Both the position numbers and the translations under genes were made by a program. Below, in pieces: positions 1 to 8,182 of a DNA stretch of 64,000 bases. Under the pieces are notes generated by a model. That model worked only from the letters and a program-made list of their open reading frames with translations, made no database searches and was not told where the DNA came from. Numbering within the stretch: the stretch's first letter is position 1; the number at the start of each line of letters is the position of its first letter. Origin of the DNA: Thermaerobacter marianensis (GTDB lineage Bacteria > Bacillota > Sulfobacillia > DVGY01); NCBI GenBank assembly GCA_020724425.1, contig DYGY01000002.1:62001-126000 (forward strand), in the 5' to 3' direction.

Positions 1-523
1 TCACGTCTTTTCCAGAAACCCAGGGGCTAAGCTTGCCTGTTAGTTTAACACCAACAACCTTAGGCATAGTCAAATAGAATGGACCTCCAGCCATGGCAAC
101 AGCCACATCAAGACCACCAGCACCAATAGACAGCATACCAATACCACCGCCAGTTGGAGTATGGCTATCAGAACCCAAAAGAGTCCTGCCAGGTACACCA
201 AACCTCTCCAAGTTAACCTGATGGCAAATTCCATTACCAGGTCTTGAGAAATATATTCCATGCTTGGCAGCAACAGTCTGCAAATAACGATGATCATCAG
301 CATTTTCAAAACCAGTCTGTAGTGTATTGTGATCCACATAACTTACAGATAGCTTTGTTCTTACCTTTGGTACAGCCATCGCCTCAAACTGTAAATAGGA
401 CATGGTACCTGTTGCATCCTGGGTTAGTGTCTGATCAATGATGATAGCGATCTCTTCACCTTGCCTCATCTCACCTGCGTACAGATGTTCAGAAATAATC
501 TTCTGTGTCACATTCATTCCCAT
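1..523 (-). CDS. Aconitase family hydratase, N-terminal part (cut by window edge)
   Basis: This is the first 174 codons of an aconitase/isopropylmalate-dehydratase family protein, whose members isomerise citrate, homocitrate or isopropylmalate with a [4Fe-4S] cluster. The visible part carries family-typical segments: DHNT at about residues 64-67, a GxxxH stretch near 97-101 and GSDSHT at about 117-122. The iron-sulfur cysteines lie beyond the window. The opening residues most resemble the monomeric aconitate hydratase type of anaerobes, but LeuC or homoaconitase cannot be excluded from this much sequence. ATG at 523 follows GGAAAGGGG by seven bases. An in-frame ATG two codons later is less well spaced. 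The gene lies 46 bp downstream of the DapA-fold gene and may be co-transcribed with it. Confidence 0.85.
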   Translation of the reverse strand, partial: MGMNVTQKIISEHLYAGEMRQGEEIAIIIDQTLTQDATGTMSYLQFEAMAVPKVRTKLSVSYVDHNTLQTGFENADDHRYLQTVAAKHGIYFSRPGNGICHQVNLERFGVPGRTLLGSDSHTPTGGGIGMLSIGAGGLDVAVAMAGGPFYLTMPKVVGVKLTGKLSPWVSGKDV

Positions 524-569
524 AATATGTCCCCTTTCCTTGCCCCTCCCCGGGCGGATAATTTAAACA

Positions 570-1430
570 CTAACAGCTTGAAAGACTGAGTATTCCACTT
601 TCGCGAAGCAGATTCTCTAATTCTAAAGCTTCCTCATCATTTAGATTTAATAATGGGGCTCTAACCTCTCCAGCAAAATATCCACTAAGATTTAGTGCTT
701 CCTTTAATGCAGCTATACCCCAACGCTGCGTTATTACCCGGTCAATACCCAGAAGCTTATCCTGTTTTTCCCTGGCTTTATCGAAATTTCCCTCTAAATA
801 ATCGGTATAAATCTCCACAAGCTGCCAGGGGGCTAGACTAGCTAAATTCAGCATACCACCTTTAGCTCCAGCAACCAGAGCTGATAAGAAGTATCCCCCA
901 GAAACAGCCATAACTGCAAAATCTGGAATAGCTGTATACCCTGCCAAATAGCTCATATCACCACAACGAACACCTATGATTTTCTCATGTTCACTCAGTT
1001 CACTAACCAAATCAACATCCAGAATGGGTATACTATCCAAAACGATTGGTATACTGCTAGCCTCTGCAAGATCTGTGTAGAAATACTGTAAGGCCTTATT
1101 GCTCATCTCATTCACGTAATATGAGGGAGGAGCTACTAAAGCAGCAGCAATACCCCTAGTCTCAATATCTTTTAAGAAACCAATGGCTTCTTTAGTTGAG
1201 GAGGGATTAACCTTTACAATAACCTTCTTCTCTATTGTGTTAGCCAATACCTTATCAAGTACAGCTAGTTTCTCTTCTTTAGTCAGATGAACCCCTTCAC
1301 CAGCAGTATCAAAAAGCAGATACCCTTCCAATGGAGATTGATCCCACATCATAGTATTACGTTCCACAAAGGATAAATTGACTTCATCAGCGGTAAATGG
1401 TGTTGGTATCGCTGCATAAACACCTTTCAT
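570..1430 (-). CDS. DapA/NanA-fold protein lacking aldolase catalytic residues
   Basis: A 286-residue protein with the TIM-barrel layout of the dihydrodipicolinate synthase / N-acetylneuraminate lyase family, of normal family length. These enzymes bind pyruvate through a Schiff-base lysine. Aligned by eye with E. coli DapA, the lysine of the 'GIKEA' strand is Arg155 (codon CGT, in the context IIGVRCGD). The catalytic Tyr133 position is Asp132, Arg138 is Leu137, and the GTTGE loop reads DTAGE. It therefore probably lacks lyase chemistry. It may bind a sugar acid or be a regulatory or repurposed barrel. The ATG at 1430 shares a base with the tlyA stop (TGATG), so translation is probably coupled. 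A TTG one codon upstream is possible. Family membership is clear; function is unknown. Confidence 0.85.
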   Translation of the reverse strand: MKGVYAAIPTPFTADEVNLSFVERNTMMWDQSPLEGYLLFDTAGEGVHLTKEEKLAVLDKVLANTIEKKVIVKVNPSSTKEAIGFLKDIETRGIAAALVAPPSYYVNEMSNKALQYFYTDLAEASSIPIVLDSIPILDVDLVSELSEHEKIIGVRCGDMSYLAGYTAIPDFAVMAVSGGYFLSALVAGAKGGMLNLASLAPWQLVEIYTDYLEGNFDKAREKQDKLLGIDRVITQRWGIAALKEALNLSGYFAGEVRAPLLNLNDEEALELENLLRESGILSLSSC

Positions 1431-2230
1431 CAAGCATCACCCCCATGGGCTTTTGCCACAATCTTAGTAATCAAAACATCATGATTATCTGTGCATTCCC
1501 CTAATCCCCAGTATGAAAGGAACTCAATATTTCCTTCTGCTCCAGTAATGGGAGATACATCAAGACCTACTAGGATAAAGTTGAGACTCTCTAGTGAAGA
1601 AATGACATCAGCAAGGACTTGCTTATGGACTGTAGGATCCTTAACAATACCCTTCTTCCCAACAGATTCAGGACCTGCCTCAAACTGTGGTTTAATTAAA
1701 GCAACCACTCTACCGGTATCTTTTAGAATTTCCTTGATAGCGGGAAAAATCTTTCTTAGTGAAATAAAGGAGACATCAGTTACAACCAAATCCACCTTCT
1801 CACCTAGGTCTTCAGCTTTAAGATATCTGGCATTCAATCTTTCTTTAACAACGACTCTTTGATCTTTGCGTAAGGACCAAGCCAATTGCCCATAACCGAC
1901 ATCAATAGCATATACCTTGCTAGCACCTTGCTGTAACAAACAATCTGTGAAGCCTCCTGTGGAGGCTCCAATGTCTGCTGCAACTATTCCCTTAACATCT
2001 ATTGAAAAGACATCCAAAGCCTTCTCTAATTTTAAGCCTCCTCTACTCACATAGGGTATCGGCTTACCTTTAACCTCAATCTCTATCTCAAAAGCAAACT
2101 TGGTACCTGCTTTATCTACTCTTTGTCCATTTACAAAAACTAAACCTGCCAAAATGGCACTCTGTGCCTGAGCCCTGCTAGGAAAAAAGCCTCTTTCCAC
2201 CAAGAGCTGATCTAATCGCAACTTATTCAT
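1430..2230 (-). CDS. tlyA: TlyA family rRNA 2'-O-methyltransferase / S4-domain protein
   Basis: A 266-residue protein with an N-terminal S4 RNA-binding domain (about residues 3-65) followed by a FtsJ-type SAM methyltransferase domain. The glycine-rich SAM loop is ADIGASTGGF near residue 85. The acidic and lysine positions of the K-D-K-E type active site appear in VVTDVSF and ALIKPQF. TlyA proteins 2'-O-methylate cytidines in 16S and/or 23S rRNA. The start overlaps the end of dxs (ATGA), and the stop overlaps the DapA-like gene. The order dxs-tlyA downstream of oapA is the arrangement found near OLE RNA in Bacillus halodurans relatives. Confidence 0.93.
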   Translation of the reverse strand: MNKLRLDQLLVERGFFPSRAQAQSAILAGLVFVNGQRVDKAGTKFAFEIEIEVKGKPIPYVSRGGLKLEKALDVFSIDVKGIVAADIGASTGGFTDCLLQQGASKVYAIDVGYGQLAWSLRKDQRVVVKERLNARYLKAEDLGEKVDLVVTDVSFISLRKIFPAIKEILKDTGRVVALIKPQFEAGPESVGKKGIVKDPTVHKQVLADVISSLESLNFILVGLDVSPITGAEGNIEFLSYWGLGECTDNHDVLITKIVAKAHGGDA

Positions 2231-4143
2231 TTCTCAGCAGCTTTCGTGGAACCACGAAACCATTTCTTGTTCCCTGCGGAATATAGAAGTTCCATGGCCT
2301 GCTTTACTATGCCTTCTGCATCAAGATCTTGCATATGCAAAAGCTCCTCTGTATCTCCATGTTCAATTATCTCATCAGGTAGAGCTAGAACCCTTGTAGA
2401 TGCAGATATTTTTTGTGCACTAAGAGCTTCAAGAACTGCAGAACCAAAACCACCCATTTTGACATGTTCCTCTATTGTTAAGACCTTACCAGTTTTCTTA
2501 GCCCAATGACTGATGGTCTCAATATCTAAAGGTTTAACAAATCTAGCATTAATAACTGTTGCTCTAATACCCTTTTCCTTTAGAATCTCTGCTGCTTCTA
2601 AAGCTTTATAGACCATAGAACCGATAGCAACAAGGGTAATATCCTTACCCTCTTTTAGAACCTCTGCCTTACCAATCTCTAGAGGTTCAACCTTTTTAGG
2701 CTCTAATCCCTGACTACTACCTCTAGGATATCTAAGGCTGATTGGGCCATCATGTAAGACTGCTGTCTTTAACATATCCCTTAATTCGTTTTCATCCTTT
2801 GGTGCCATAATGACCATATTAGGTATATTCCTTAGATAAGCAAAATCGTAAATACCATGGTGCGTTTCACCATCAGCACCAACAATACCTGCTCTATCTA
2901 AAGCAAAAACAACAGGCAGATTTTGCAGAGCAATATCATGTAATACCTGATCATAGGCTCTTTGGAGGAAGCTTGAATATATCGCTACAACAGGTTTTAG
3001 GCCAGAACTAGCTAGACCACCCGCAAAAGTAACTGCATGTTGTTCGGCAATACCAACATCAAAGAACCTGTCTGGAAACTCCTTTTGAAAAGCAGATAAA
3101 CCTGTTCCATCAGGCATGGCAGCTGTAATGGCGGTGATATTTTGATCTTCTTTTGCTAGGTCAACAAGAGCAGAACCAAACACTGAAGAATAGCTAGGTG
3201 CCGCTGGCTTCTTAACAATCTTGCCACTGACAATATCAAAAGGACCGGGTCCATGGAAGTTTGCAGCATCAGCTTCAGCATATTTATATCCCTTGCCCTT
3301 GTGGGTAATTACATGAACCAAAACAGGTCCCTTAACCTTGCTCGCACTGTTAAGAACACTCTCTAGATCTGCTAGATTATGCCCATCAATGGGACCAAAA
3401 TATTTAAAGCCTAACTCTTCAAAAAGCATCCCAGGAATAACTAGATACTTAAAACTATCTTTAATCTTATCTGCTGTATTAGCCATAGCATCCCCAAACC
3501 TAGGTATCTTGCGAACCAGTGAGGATATATCATTACGCATGCGTGAATATGTAGGGTCACTACGAAGCTGTCCTAGATAAATAGATAAAGCTCCGACATT
3601 TTTGGAAATTGACATACTGTTATCATTGAGAACAACCATCAGATCATTCTTGCTGTGTCCAGCATTATTTAATGCCTCAAAAGCAACACCAGCTGTCATT
3701 GCTCCATCACCAATCACAGCAACAACCTTATAGTCTTCACCCTGTAGATCTCTAGCCTTAGCCATACCCAGGGCAGCAGAAATAGCGGTACTTGCATGGC
3801 CTGCTTCCCAAACGTCATGGATACTCTCCTTACGCTTAAGAAAACCTGAAATACCGCCTGTTTGTCTAATTGTGTGAAAACGCTCTAAACGTCCTGTTAG
3901 AATTTTGTGAGCATAAGCCTGATGGCCAATGTCCCAGACAATCTTATCCACTGGACTATCAAAGAACCTATGCAGGGCAATTGTCAGCTCAACAGCTCCT
4001 AAACTAGGAGCTAGATGGCCACCGGTACTAGAAATAGTCTGGATAATTTCTTCTCTAATCAAACCCGCTAGAGTTTCCAATTCATCCATACTTAACCCTT
4101 TTAGATCCTCGGGCCCACTTATGCGTTTGAGCAGGTTACTCAT
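2227..4143 (-). CDS. dxs: 1-deoxy-D-xylulose-5-phosphate synthase
   Basis: This thiamine-diphosphate enzyme condenses pyruvate and glyceraldehyde 3-phosphate, the first step of the MEP isoprenoid pathway. The N-terminal part has the GDGAMTAG ThDP/Mg motif with a following NN pair. The middle transketolase domain has DRAGIVGADG followed by ETHHG. A C-terminal transketolase domain follows. The length (638 residues) is normal. I start it at ATG 4143, six bases after AGGTG. A GTG three codons earlier at 4152 has no good ribosome site. The gene is 20 bp downstream of oapA and overlaps tlyA by four bases. Together with ispA upstream it supplies isoprenoids. Confidence 0.96.
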   Translation of the reverse strand: MSNLLKRISGPEDLKGLSMDELETLAGLIREEIIQTISSTGGHLAPSLGAVELTIALHRFFDSPVDKIVWDIGHQAYAHKILTGRLERFHTIRQTGGISGFLKRKESIHDVWEAGHASTAISAALGMAKARDLQGEDYKVVAVIGDGAMTAGVAFEALNNAGHSKNDLMVVLNDNSMSISKNVGALSIYLGQLRSDPTYSRMRNDISSLVRKIPRFGDAMANTADKIKDSFKYLVIPGMLFEELGFKYFGPIDGHNLADLESVLNSASKVKGPVLVHVITHKGKGYKYAEADAANFHGPGPFDIVSGKIVKKPAAPSYSSVFGSALVDLAKEDQNITAITAAMPDGTGLSAFQKEFPDRFFDVGIAEQHAVTFAGGLASSGLKPVVAIYSSFLQRAYDQVLHDIALQNLPVVFALDRAGIVGADGETHHGIYDFAYLRNIPNMVIMAPKDENELRDMLKTAVLHDGPISLRYPRGSSQGLEPKKVEPLEIGKAEVLKEGKDITLVAIGSMVYKALEAAEILKEKGIRATVINARFVKPLDIETISHWAKKTGKVLTIEEHVKMGGFGSAVLEALSAQKISASTRVLALPDEIIEHGDTEELLHMQDLDAEGIVKQAMELLYSAGNKKWFRGSTKAAEK

Positions 4144-4163
4144 TCTGTACACCTACTTTCCCA

Positions 4164-4766
4164 TTAACGCTTCTTAGTTTTCCCATTATTCTTAAAAAAC
4201 TCATATCTGAATAGTTTTTCAATCCAGTAGAGGATTTTTCCAGCAAACAGAACTATGTTATGCGAATAGTTTATCGCTAATCCCTTTCCTGTAGCTTTAC
4301 CACCTACAGTTATACCGGCAATGATGGCTACCACAATGATGCTCAAGAAACGATCACTATCTGCCTGTAGATAAGACTGTAGGCGAAAAACTATAGCTAG
4401 TCCAGCTGCTCCAGCTATAGTTCCAGCGACATCACCGATAACATCGTTGCTAAAACTACTCACTCTATCAGCCCTTCTAACCAAATGCAAGGCCTGTTTA
4501 GCACCAGGGATCTTCTTTGCAGCCAGAGCATGAAATGGAGCTTCATCAGCTACAGCTACAGCTATACCAAAAATGTCAAAAATTACACCGGTGAGAATAA
4601 TTAGCAAGAGTATGGGAATGGCAACATATAGTGGTAAACCTTTCATGGCCTCCTGAGAGGGATATGTTACAAGCAAAGCGATAACAAAAGCCAGTAAACC
4701 GATTCCCACCCCACGGCGAACATGTCCACTGCTCTTCCTCTTGTTACTCTTAGCCAAAGATTTCAC
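4164..4766 (-). CDS. oapA: OLE-RNA-associated membrane protein OapA
   Basis: A 200-residue, strongly basic membrane protein with about four hydrophobic segments (roughly residues 17-37, 47-70, 108-128 and 136-156). Its central signature, DIFGIAVAVADEAPFHA followed by AAKKIPGAKQAL and VSSFSNDVIGD, matches my memory of the OapA family that binds OLE RNA at the membrane. It lies immediately 3' of the OLE RNA and 5' of dxs, as in Bacillus halodurans. Members have been linked to ethanol, cold and Mg2+ stress adaptation. The start is uncertain: GTG at 4766 follows GAGAAG, while TTG at 4757 follows GAGGTGA with good spacing and would remove three residues. Confidence 0.9.
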   Translation of the reverse strand: MKSLAKSNKRKSSGHVRRGVGIGLLAFVIALLVTYPSQEAMKGLPLYVAIPILLLIILTGVIFDIFGIAVAVADEAPFHALAAKKIPGAKQALHLVRRADRVSSFSNDVIGDVAGTIAGAAGLAIVFRLQSYLQADSDRFLSIIVVAIIAGITVGGKATGKGLAINYSHNIVLFAGKILYWIEKLFRYEFFKNNGKTKKR

Positions 4767-4796
4767 CTCATAATCTTCTCAAAAAAGAAAAAGAAT

Positions 4797-5402
4797 AAAT
4801 ACACAGTAAGTGGTGATGTATCGAGTAAATGTTACGCCTTAGGTCTAGCAGGCTTTCCCATCAGTCTCCGGCGTGTCACCACCCCGGCGGTTTCCCTTTA
4901 TGACTGATTTGCCAGGTCACCCGTGGCAAGGCTAGATTACCACTTAGCACGTACTGTAATCCCCGATACATCTCATTGCTGAACAGCCTAGGAGTTTTCC
5001 TCGGCGATCGCCTTGACCTTCTAGCCCGTTTTGCCAGAATGGTTTCAGCAAGCAGAAGTCTAAGCAATTGGGCCCAAAAAACTCAGACCGGACCTTACCT
5101 CCACCATGCCAGCTCAGGGCAGGCTACACTACACACAGTCATCCCGCATGCAGGTTCATACCCCAAGCCGTAGCCGCCTCCCTATGAGAGCAGGCCACAA
5201 ACTTGGGCCTCCGCGAGGGCAGGGTCAGGTTCCGCATGCCGTTGCGGACTGCCCCGTCCCTCTTAACTCCCAGCACTGACCCCCAACTGGGCGTCGGAAG
5301 CCACCACCAGGAACTTCATCGATGTGCCAGTGACGGATTTTTAGGCCCGTCTTCAAAGGCCAGGGATCGACTAGGATACTGCACCACCTACTGTAGATTT
5401 TC
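4797..5402 (-). ncRNA. ole: OLE RNA (ornate, large, extremophilic)
   Basis: The 719-bp gap between the GltA-type gene and oapA has no credible coding sequence. It is unusually GC-rich and full of short inverted repeats. Read on the minus strand, the ends close on each other. The 5' segment CAGTAGGTGGTG (5393-5382) pairs with CACCACTTACTG (4815-4804), with one G-U pair. After a two-base interruption GTATC (5379-5375) pairs with GATAC (4822-4818). Size (about 600 nt), position directly upstream of oapA-dxs-tlyA and downstream of an xseB-ispA group, and the conserved-looking 3' part around 4840-4900 all match OLE RNA. The ends are approximate. OLE forms a membrane ribonucleoprotein with OapA. 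Confidence 0.9.
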
Positions 5403-5414
5403 AAAAGCACAATT

Positions 5415-5443
5415 ATCATACTTCAAATTAATATATTTTGCAC
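5415..5443 (-). promoter_or_regulatory. Candidate sigma-A promoter for OLE RNA
   Basis: On the minus strand a good -10 box TATGAT (5420-5415) lies 17 bases from a weak -35 box GTGCAA (5443-5438). Transcription would start near 5407, just before the first strand of the OLE closing helix. A second -35-like TTGGCA lies at 5460-5455 but its spacing to a -10 is poor. This would let OLE be made separately from the upstream gltA-like gene. Confidence 0.45.
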
Positions 5444-5485
5444 TTATAATTGTATGCCAAATCAGGTAACTGTACAATTAAGCTG

Positions 5486-6883
5486 TTAATCTTCAAGATA
5501 ATTAATGATAGCCTGAGCAGCATCCCTACCAGCAGCAACCGCATGAACTACGGTATTGGCACCAGTTACAGAGTCGCCACCAGCAAACACACCCTCTCTT
5601 GAAGTCATATAAGTATCATTGTCAACAACGATACCATTCCAACTGTTAACTTCCAATCCAGGTGTGGTCTGAGCAATCAGTGTCTCTGGATCATAACCTA
5701 CTGCAAAAACTACCTGATCCACATCCATTATAAATTCACTACCCTCAACCGGTTCAGGTCTTGGTCTACCAGAACGGTCAGGAGAACCCAACTTCATCCT
5801 GATGGACTCCATACCTTTTACACGACCATTCTCATCACCAAGAATTCTCAATGGATTAACAAGATACTCAAACTTAACACCCTCATGTTCAGTATGCTCA
5901 ATCTCTATCTCTCTAGATGGGCTCTGTTCTTTAGAACGACGATAGACAATCTTAACCTCTTCAGCACCCATTCTAATTGCAGTACGGGCAGCATCCATAG
6001 CCGTATTACCAGCACCAATAACTGCAACCTTTTTGCCAACCTTAAACCCATCTACTGTAGGTAGATTATATTTACTAGTCAAAACTTCTTGAGTAGCGAA
6101 CATTAGAAAGTCCTTAGCTGTATAAACACCCTCTAAATCTTCTCCTTCAATGCCCATGGTTTTAGCCTTATTGGCACCGACACCGACAAATACAGCTTTA
6201 AAACCCTTAGCAAAAAGGTCATCTATAGTCATATCTTTACCAATCACTACACCATGATGAAACTTAATTCCCATCTTCTTTAATATATCAACTTCTCTAT
6301 CAATAACGTCCTGTTGTAACACAAACTGAGGAATACCATAACTCATCACACCACCAGGTAGATACCAAGCATCAAAAATCTCTGCCTGATAACCTGCCAA
6401 CCTGACTCCCTGGGCACAGGCCAATCCAGCAGGACCAGCACCAATTACTGCCACTTTTTCATCCTTTAATGGGGGAAGCTCCATAATCTCTAACTCTGGA
6501 TGAAAATGTTGATAATCAGCAAGAAAACGTTCAATAGCTCCAATTCGTACAGGTTCACCTCGTACACCCATAACACAAGCACCTTCGCATTGATGCTCCC
6601 AGTCACAGACTCTTCCAGTACAAGCCATCAACACGTTACTCTCACGATCTATCCTAATGGCACCCTCAATATCTCCCTCTCTAAACAGACGGATATATTC
6701 CTTAATTGGGTTATGTGCCGGGCAACCATCTTGACAAAAGGGGTGTTGGCACTGAAGACATCTATCTGCTTCAGCCAAAGCTTGCTCATAAGAGTATCCG
6801 AGCAACACTTCAGAAAATTCCTTTAATCGTTCTTCCTTTGTCAGTTGTCTCATTGGTGTTTGCTTCCAAACATATTCGGCCAT
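5486..6883 (-). CDS. gltA: NADPH-dependent glutamate synthase small-subunit type oxidoreductase (GltA/NfnB-like)
   Basis: A 465-residue flavoprotein. The N-terminus has cysteine clusters for [4Fe-4S] centres (CLQCQHPFCQDGC near residue 42 and CTGRVCDWEHQCEGAC near 88). An FAD-binding GAGPAGLACA follows near 148, an NAD(P)H-binding GAGNTAMDAAR near 292, and a C-terminal FAVGYDP/GGDSVTGANTVV FAD segment. It is a full-length member of the family that includes the glutamate synthase beta subunit and the NfnB subunit of electron-bifurcating transhydrogenase. No NfnA or large glutamate synthase gene is visible beside it, so the partner is unknown. It stands between ispA and OLE RNA, where other OLE loci as I recall them have no gene. 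Confidence 0.88.
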   Translation of the reverse strand: MAEYVWKQTPMRQLTKEERLKEFSEVLLGYSYEQALAEADRCLQCQHPFCQDGCPAHNPIKEYIRLFREGDIEGAIRIDRESNVLMACTGRVCDWEHQCEGACVMGVRGEPVRIGAIERFLADYQHFHPELEIMELPPLKDEKVAVIGAGPAGLACAQGVRLAGYQAEIFDAWYLPGGVMSYGIPQFVLQQDVIDREVDILKKMGIKFHHGVVIGKDMTIDDLFAKGFKAVFVGVGANKAKTMGIEGEDLEGVYTAKDFLMFATQEVLTSKYNLPTVDGFKVGKKVAVIGAGNTAMDAARTAIRMGAEEVKIVYRRSKEQSPSREIEIEHTEHEGVKFEYLVNPLRILGDENGRVKGMESIRMKLGSPDRSGRPRPEPVEGSEFIMDVDQVVFAVGYDPETLIAQTTPGLEVNSWNGIVVDNDTYMTSREGVFAGGDSVTGANTVVHAVAAGRDAAQAIINYLED

Positions 6884-7051
6884 CCTCTAAACTCCTCCCC
6901 CTCAAACTATGACCTCAACCCGCAGACGACACTATAAATTCTAAAATACGAAGAAAAACGTTAAATACCTACATTCCTACGTCTGTATACTAAAATACTC
7001 CTCTAAAATCCTAGCACAAAAGCAATTTTAAGTAAAGCCATCACCATTCCA

Positions 7052-7939
7052 CTATCTATCTCTTTCCAGAACATAATCTGCTAATTCTTCTAAGATTTCT
7101 ATATCAGCAAAAATCCTTATACCTTCTTTTGCTTCTTTAATAAGCTCAAAAGCCATATTCCTTGCCTCTTCTATACCAAGTATTCCTGGATAGGTGGCCT
7201 TAGCTTTCCTTAAATCGCTACCCACACCTTTTCCTAGAACTTGTTCATCTCCTGTTAGATCTAGCAGATCATCAACAATCTGGAAGGCCAGACCAAAATT
7301 ATCAGCAAATTTAGTCAAGGCATTAAGTTCTTCTTCTTTTGCTCCACCAATAATTGCCCCAGACCGTACTGAAGCCCTAATCAAAGCACCTGTCTTTTTC
7401 TTGTGAATATCCTTCAATTGCTCTAAAGAAAGCCTCTTACCTTCACTAACAAGATCCTTTGCCTGACCACCAACCATACCAGCATAACCTGCAGCTATGG
7501 CAATCTCAGTTATTACCTGCCTAGCCCTATCTTCCTGCCAGTACCCGATTTGCTTACCAAGAACCTCAAAGGCTAGAGTTAAAAGGGCATCTCCTGCCAA
7601 AATAGCCTGAGCCTCTCCGTAAACCTTATGATTAGTTGGCTTGCCTCGACGAAACTCATCATCATCCATAGCCGGTAGGTCATCATGAACAAGAGAATAG
7701 GTATGGATTAATTCAATAGCTATTCCTGCGGGAATAGCATCCCTATAGCTACCACCCACAGTTTCTGTACTTAATAGTGTAAGGATTGGTCTTAGTCTCT
7801 TACCACCGGCTAAAGCAGTATAACGCATAGCATCAGCTAAAGGTGTACCTTCAGTATCTAATGACAAAGGTAATGTTGCTTGCAAAGCTTCCTCTACTGC
7901 TTTACCTCTTTCCTGAAAATACCACTGCAACTTACTCAA
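7052..7939 (-). CDS. ispA: Polyprenyl/farnesyl diphosphate synthase
   Basis: A 295-residue all-helical prenyltransferase that elongates allylic diphosphates with isopentenyl diphosphate. The first aspartate-rich motif DDLPAMDDD with downstream RRGKPT, and the second, DDLLD, are both intact. The length fits the farnesyl/geranyl diphosphate synthase group. The only available start is TTG at 7939, since the frame has a stop just upstream. Its ribosome site (GGGGAGGGGG) lies inside the end of xseB, seven bases away by stop codon. It is translationally linked to xseB, in the usual Firmicutes order xseA-xseB-ispA. Confidence 0.94.
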   Translation of the reverse strand: MSKLQWYFQERGKAVEEALQATLPLSLDTEGTPLADAMRYTALAGGKRLRPILTLLSTETVGGSYRDAIPAGIAIELIHTYSLVHDDLPAMDDDEFRRGKPTNHKVYGEAQAILAGDALLTLAFEVLGKQIGYWQEDRARQVITEIAIAAGYAGMVGGQAKDLVSEGKRLSLEQLKDIHKKKTGALIRASVRSGAIIGGAKEEELNALTKFADNFGLAFQIVDDLLDLTGDEQVLGKGVGSDLRKAKATYPGILGIEEARNMAFELIKEAKEGIRIFADIEILEELADYVLERDR

Positions 7940-7945
7940 ATACTC

Positions 7946-8182
7946 TTAAGCCCCCTCCCCGGGAAGATCAAAGGGTACCACATCAAAATTCCCTTCCTCA
8001 TCCTCGGTTAACAGTTCAATCTTTCTCTCTGCTTCATCAAGCAACTTATTACATACTGATGCATACTTTACACCCTGCTGATAAAGAGCCATAGTCTCTT
8101 CTAGACTCAAAGCTTCATCCTCTAGTCTCTCAACAATCTCCTCTAATCGCTCTAGGGCTTCTTCAAAGGATACTTCCTTCAC
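7946..8182 (-). CDS. xseB: Exodeoxyribonuclease VII small subunit
   Basis: A 78-residue acidic, helical protein with the family pattern FEEALERLEEIVERLED and LEETMALYQQG. It is the small subunit that assembles in several copies on XseA to degrade single-stranded DNA. The start is GTG at 8182, overlapping the xseA stop as GTGA, so the two subunits are translationally coupled. Confidence 0.95.
   Translation of the reverse strand: MKEVSFEEALERLEEIVERLEDEALSLEETMALYQQGVKYASVCNKLLDEAERKIELLTEDEEGNFDVVPFDLPGEGA

Noticed and set aside
4876..5469. Several open frames of 60-90 codons on both strands in the gap upstream of oapA
   Set aside because: They overlap each other, lack ribosome sites and fall inside the OLE RNA, whose GC-rich structured sequence creates chance open frames.
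5755..5815. Repeat-like segment in the gltA product (RSGRPRPEPVEGSE), considered as an inserted repeat peptide
   Set aside because: A segment of this type is normal in GltA-family proteins and lies in a conserved loop, so it is not an insertion.
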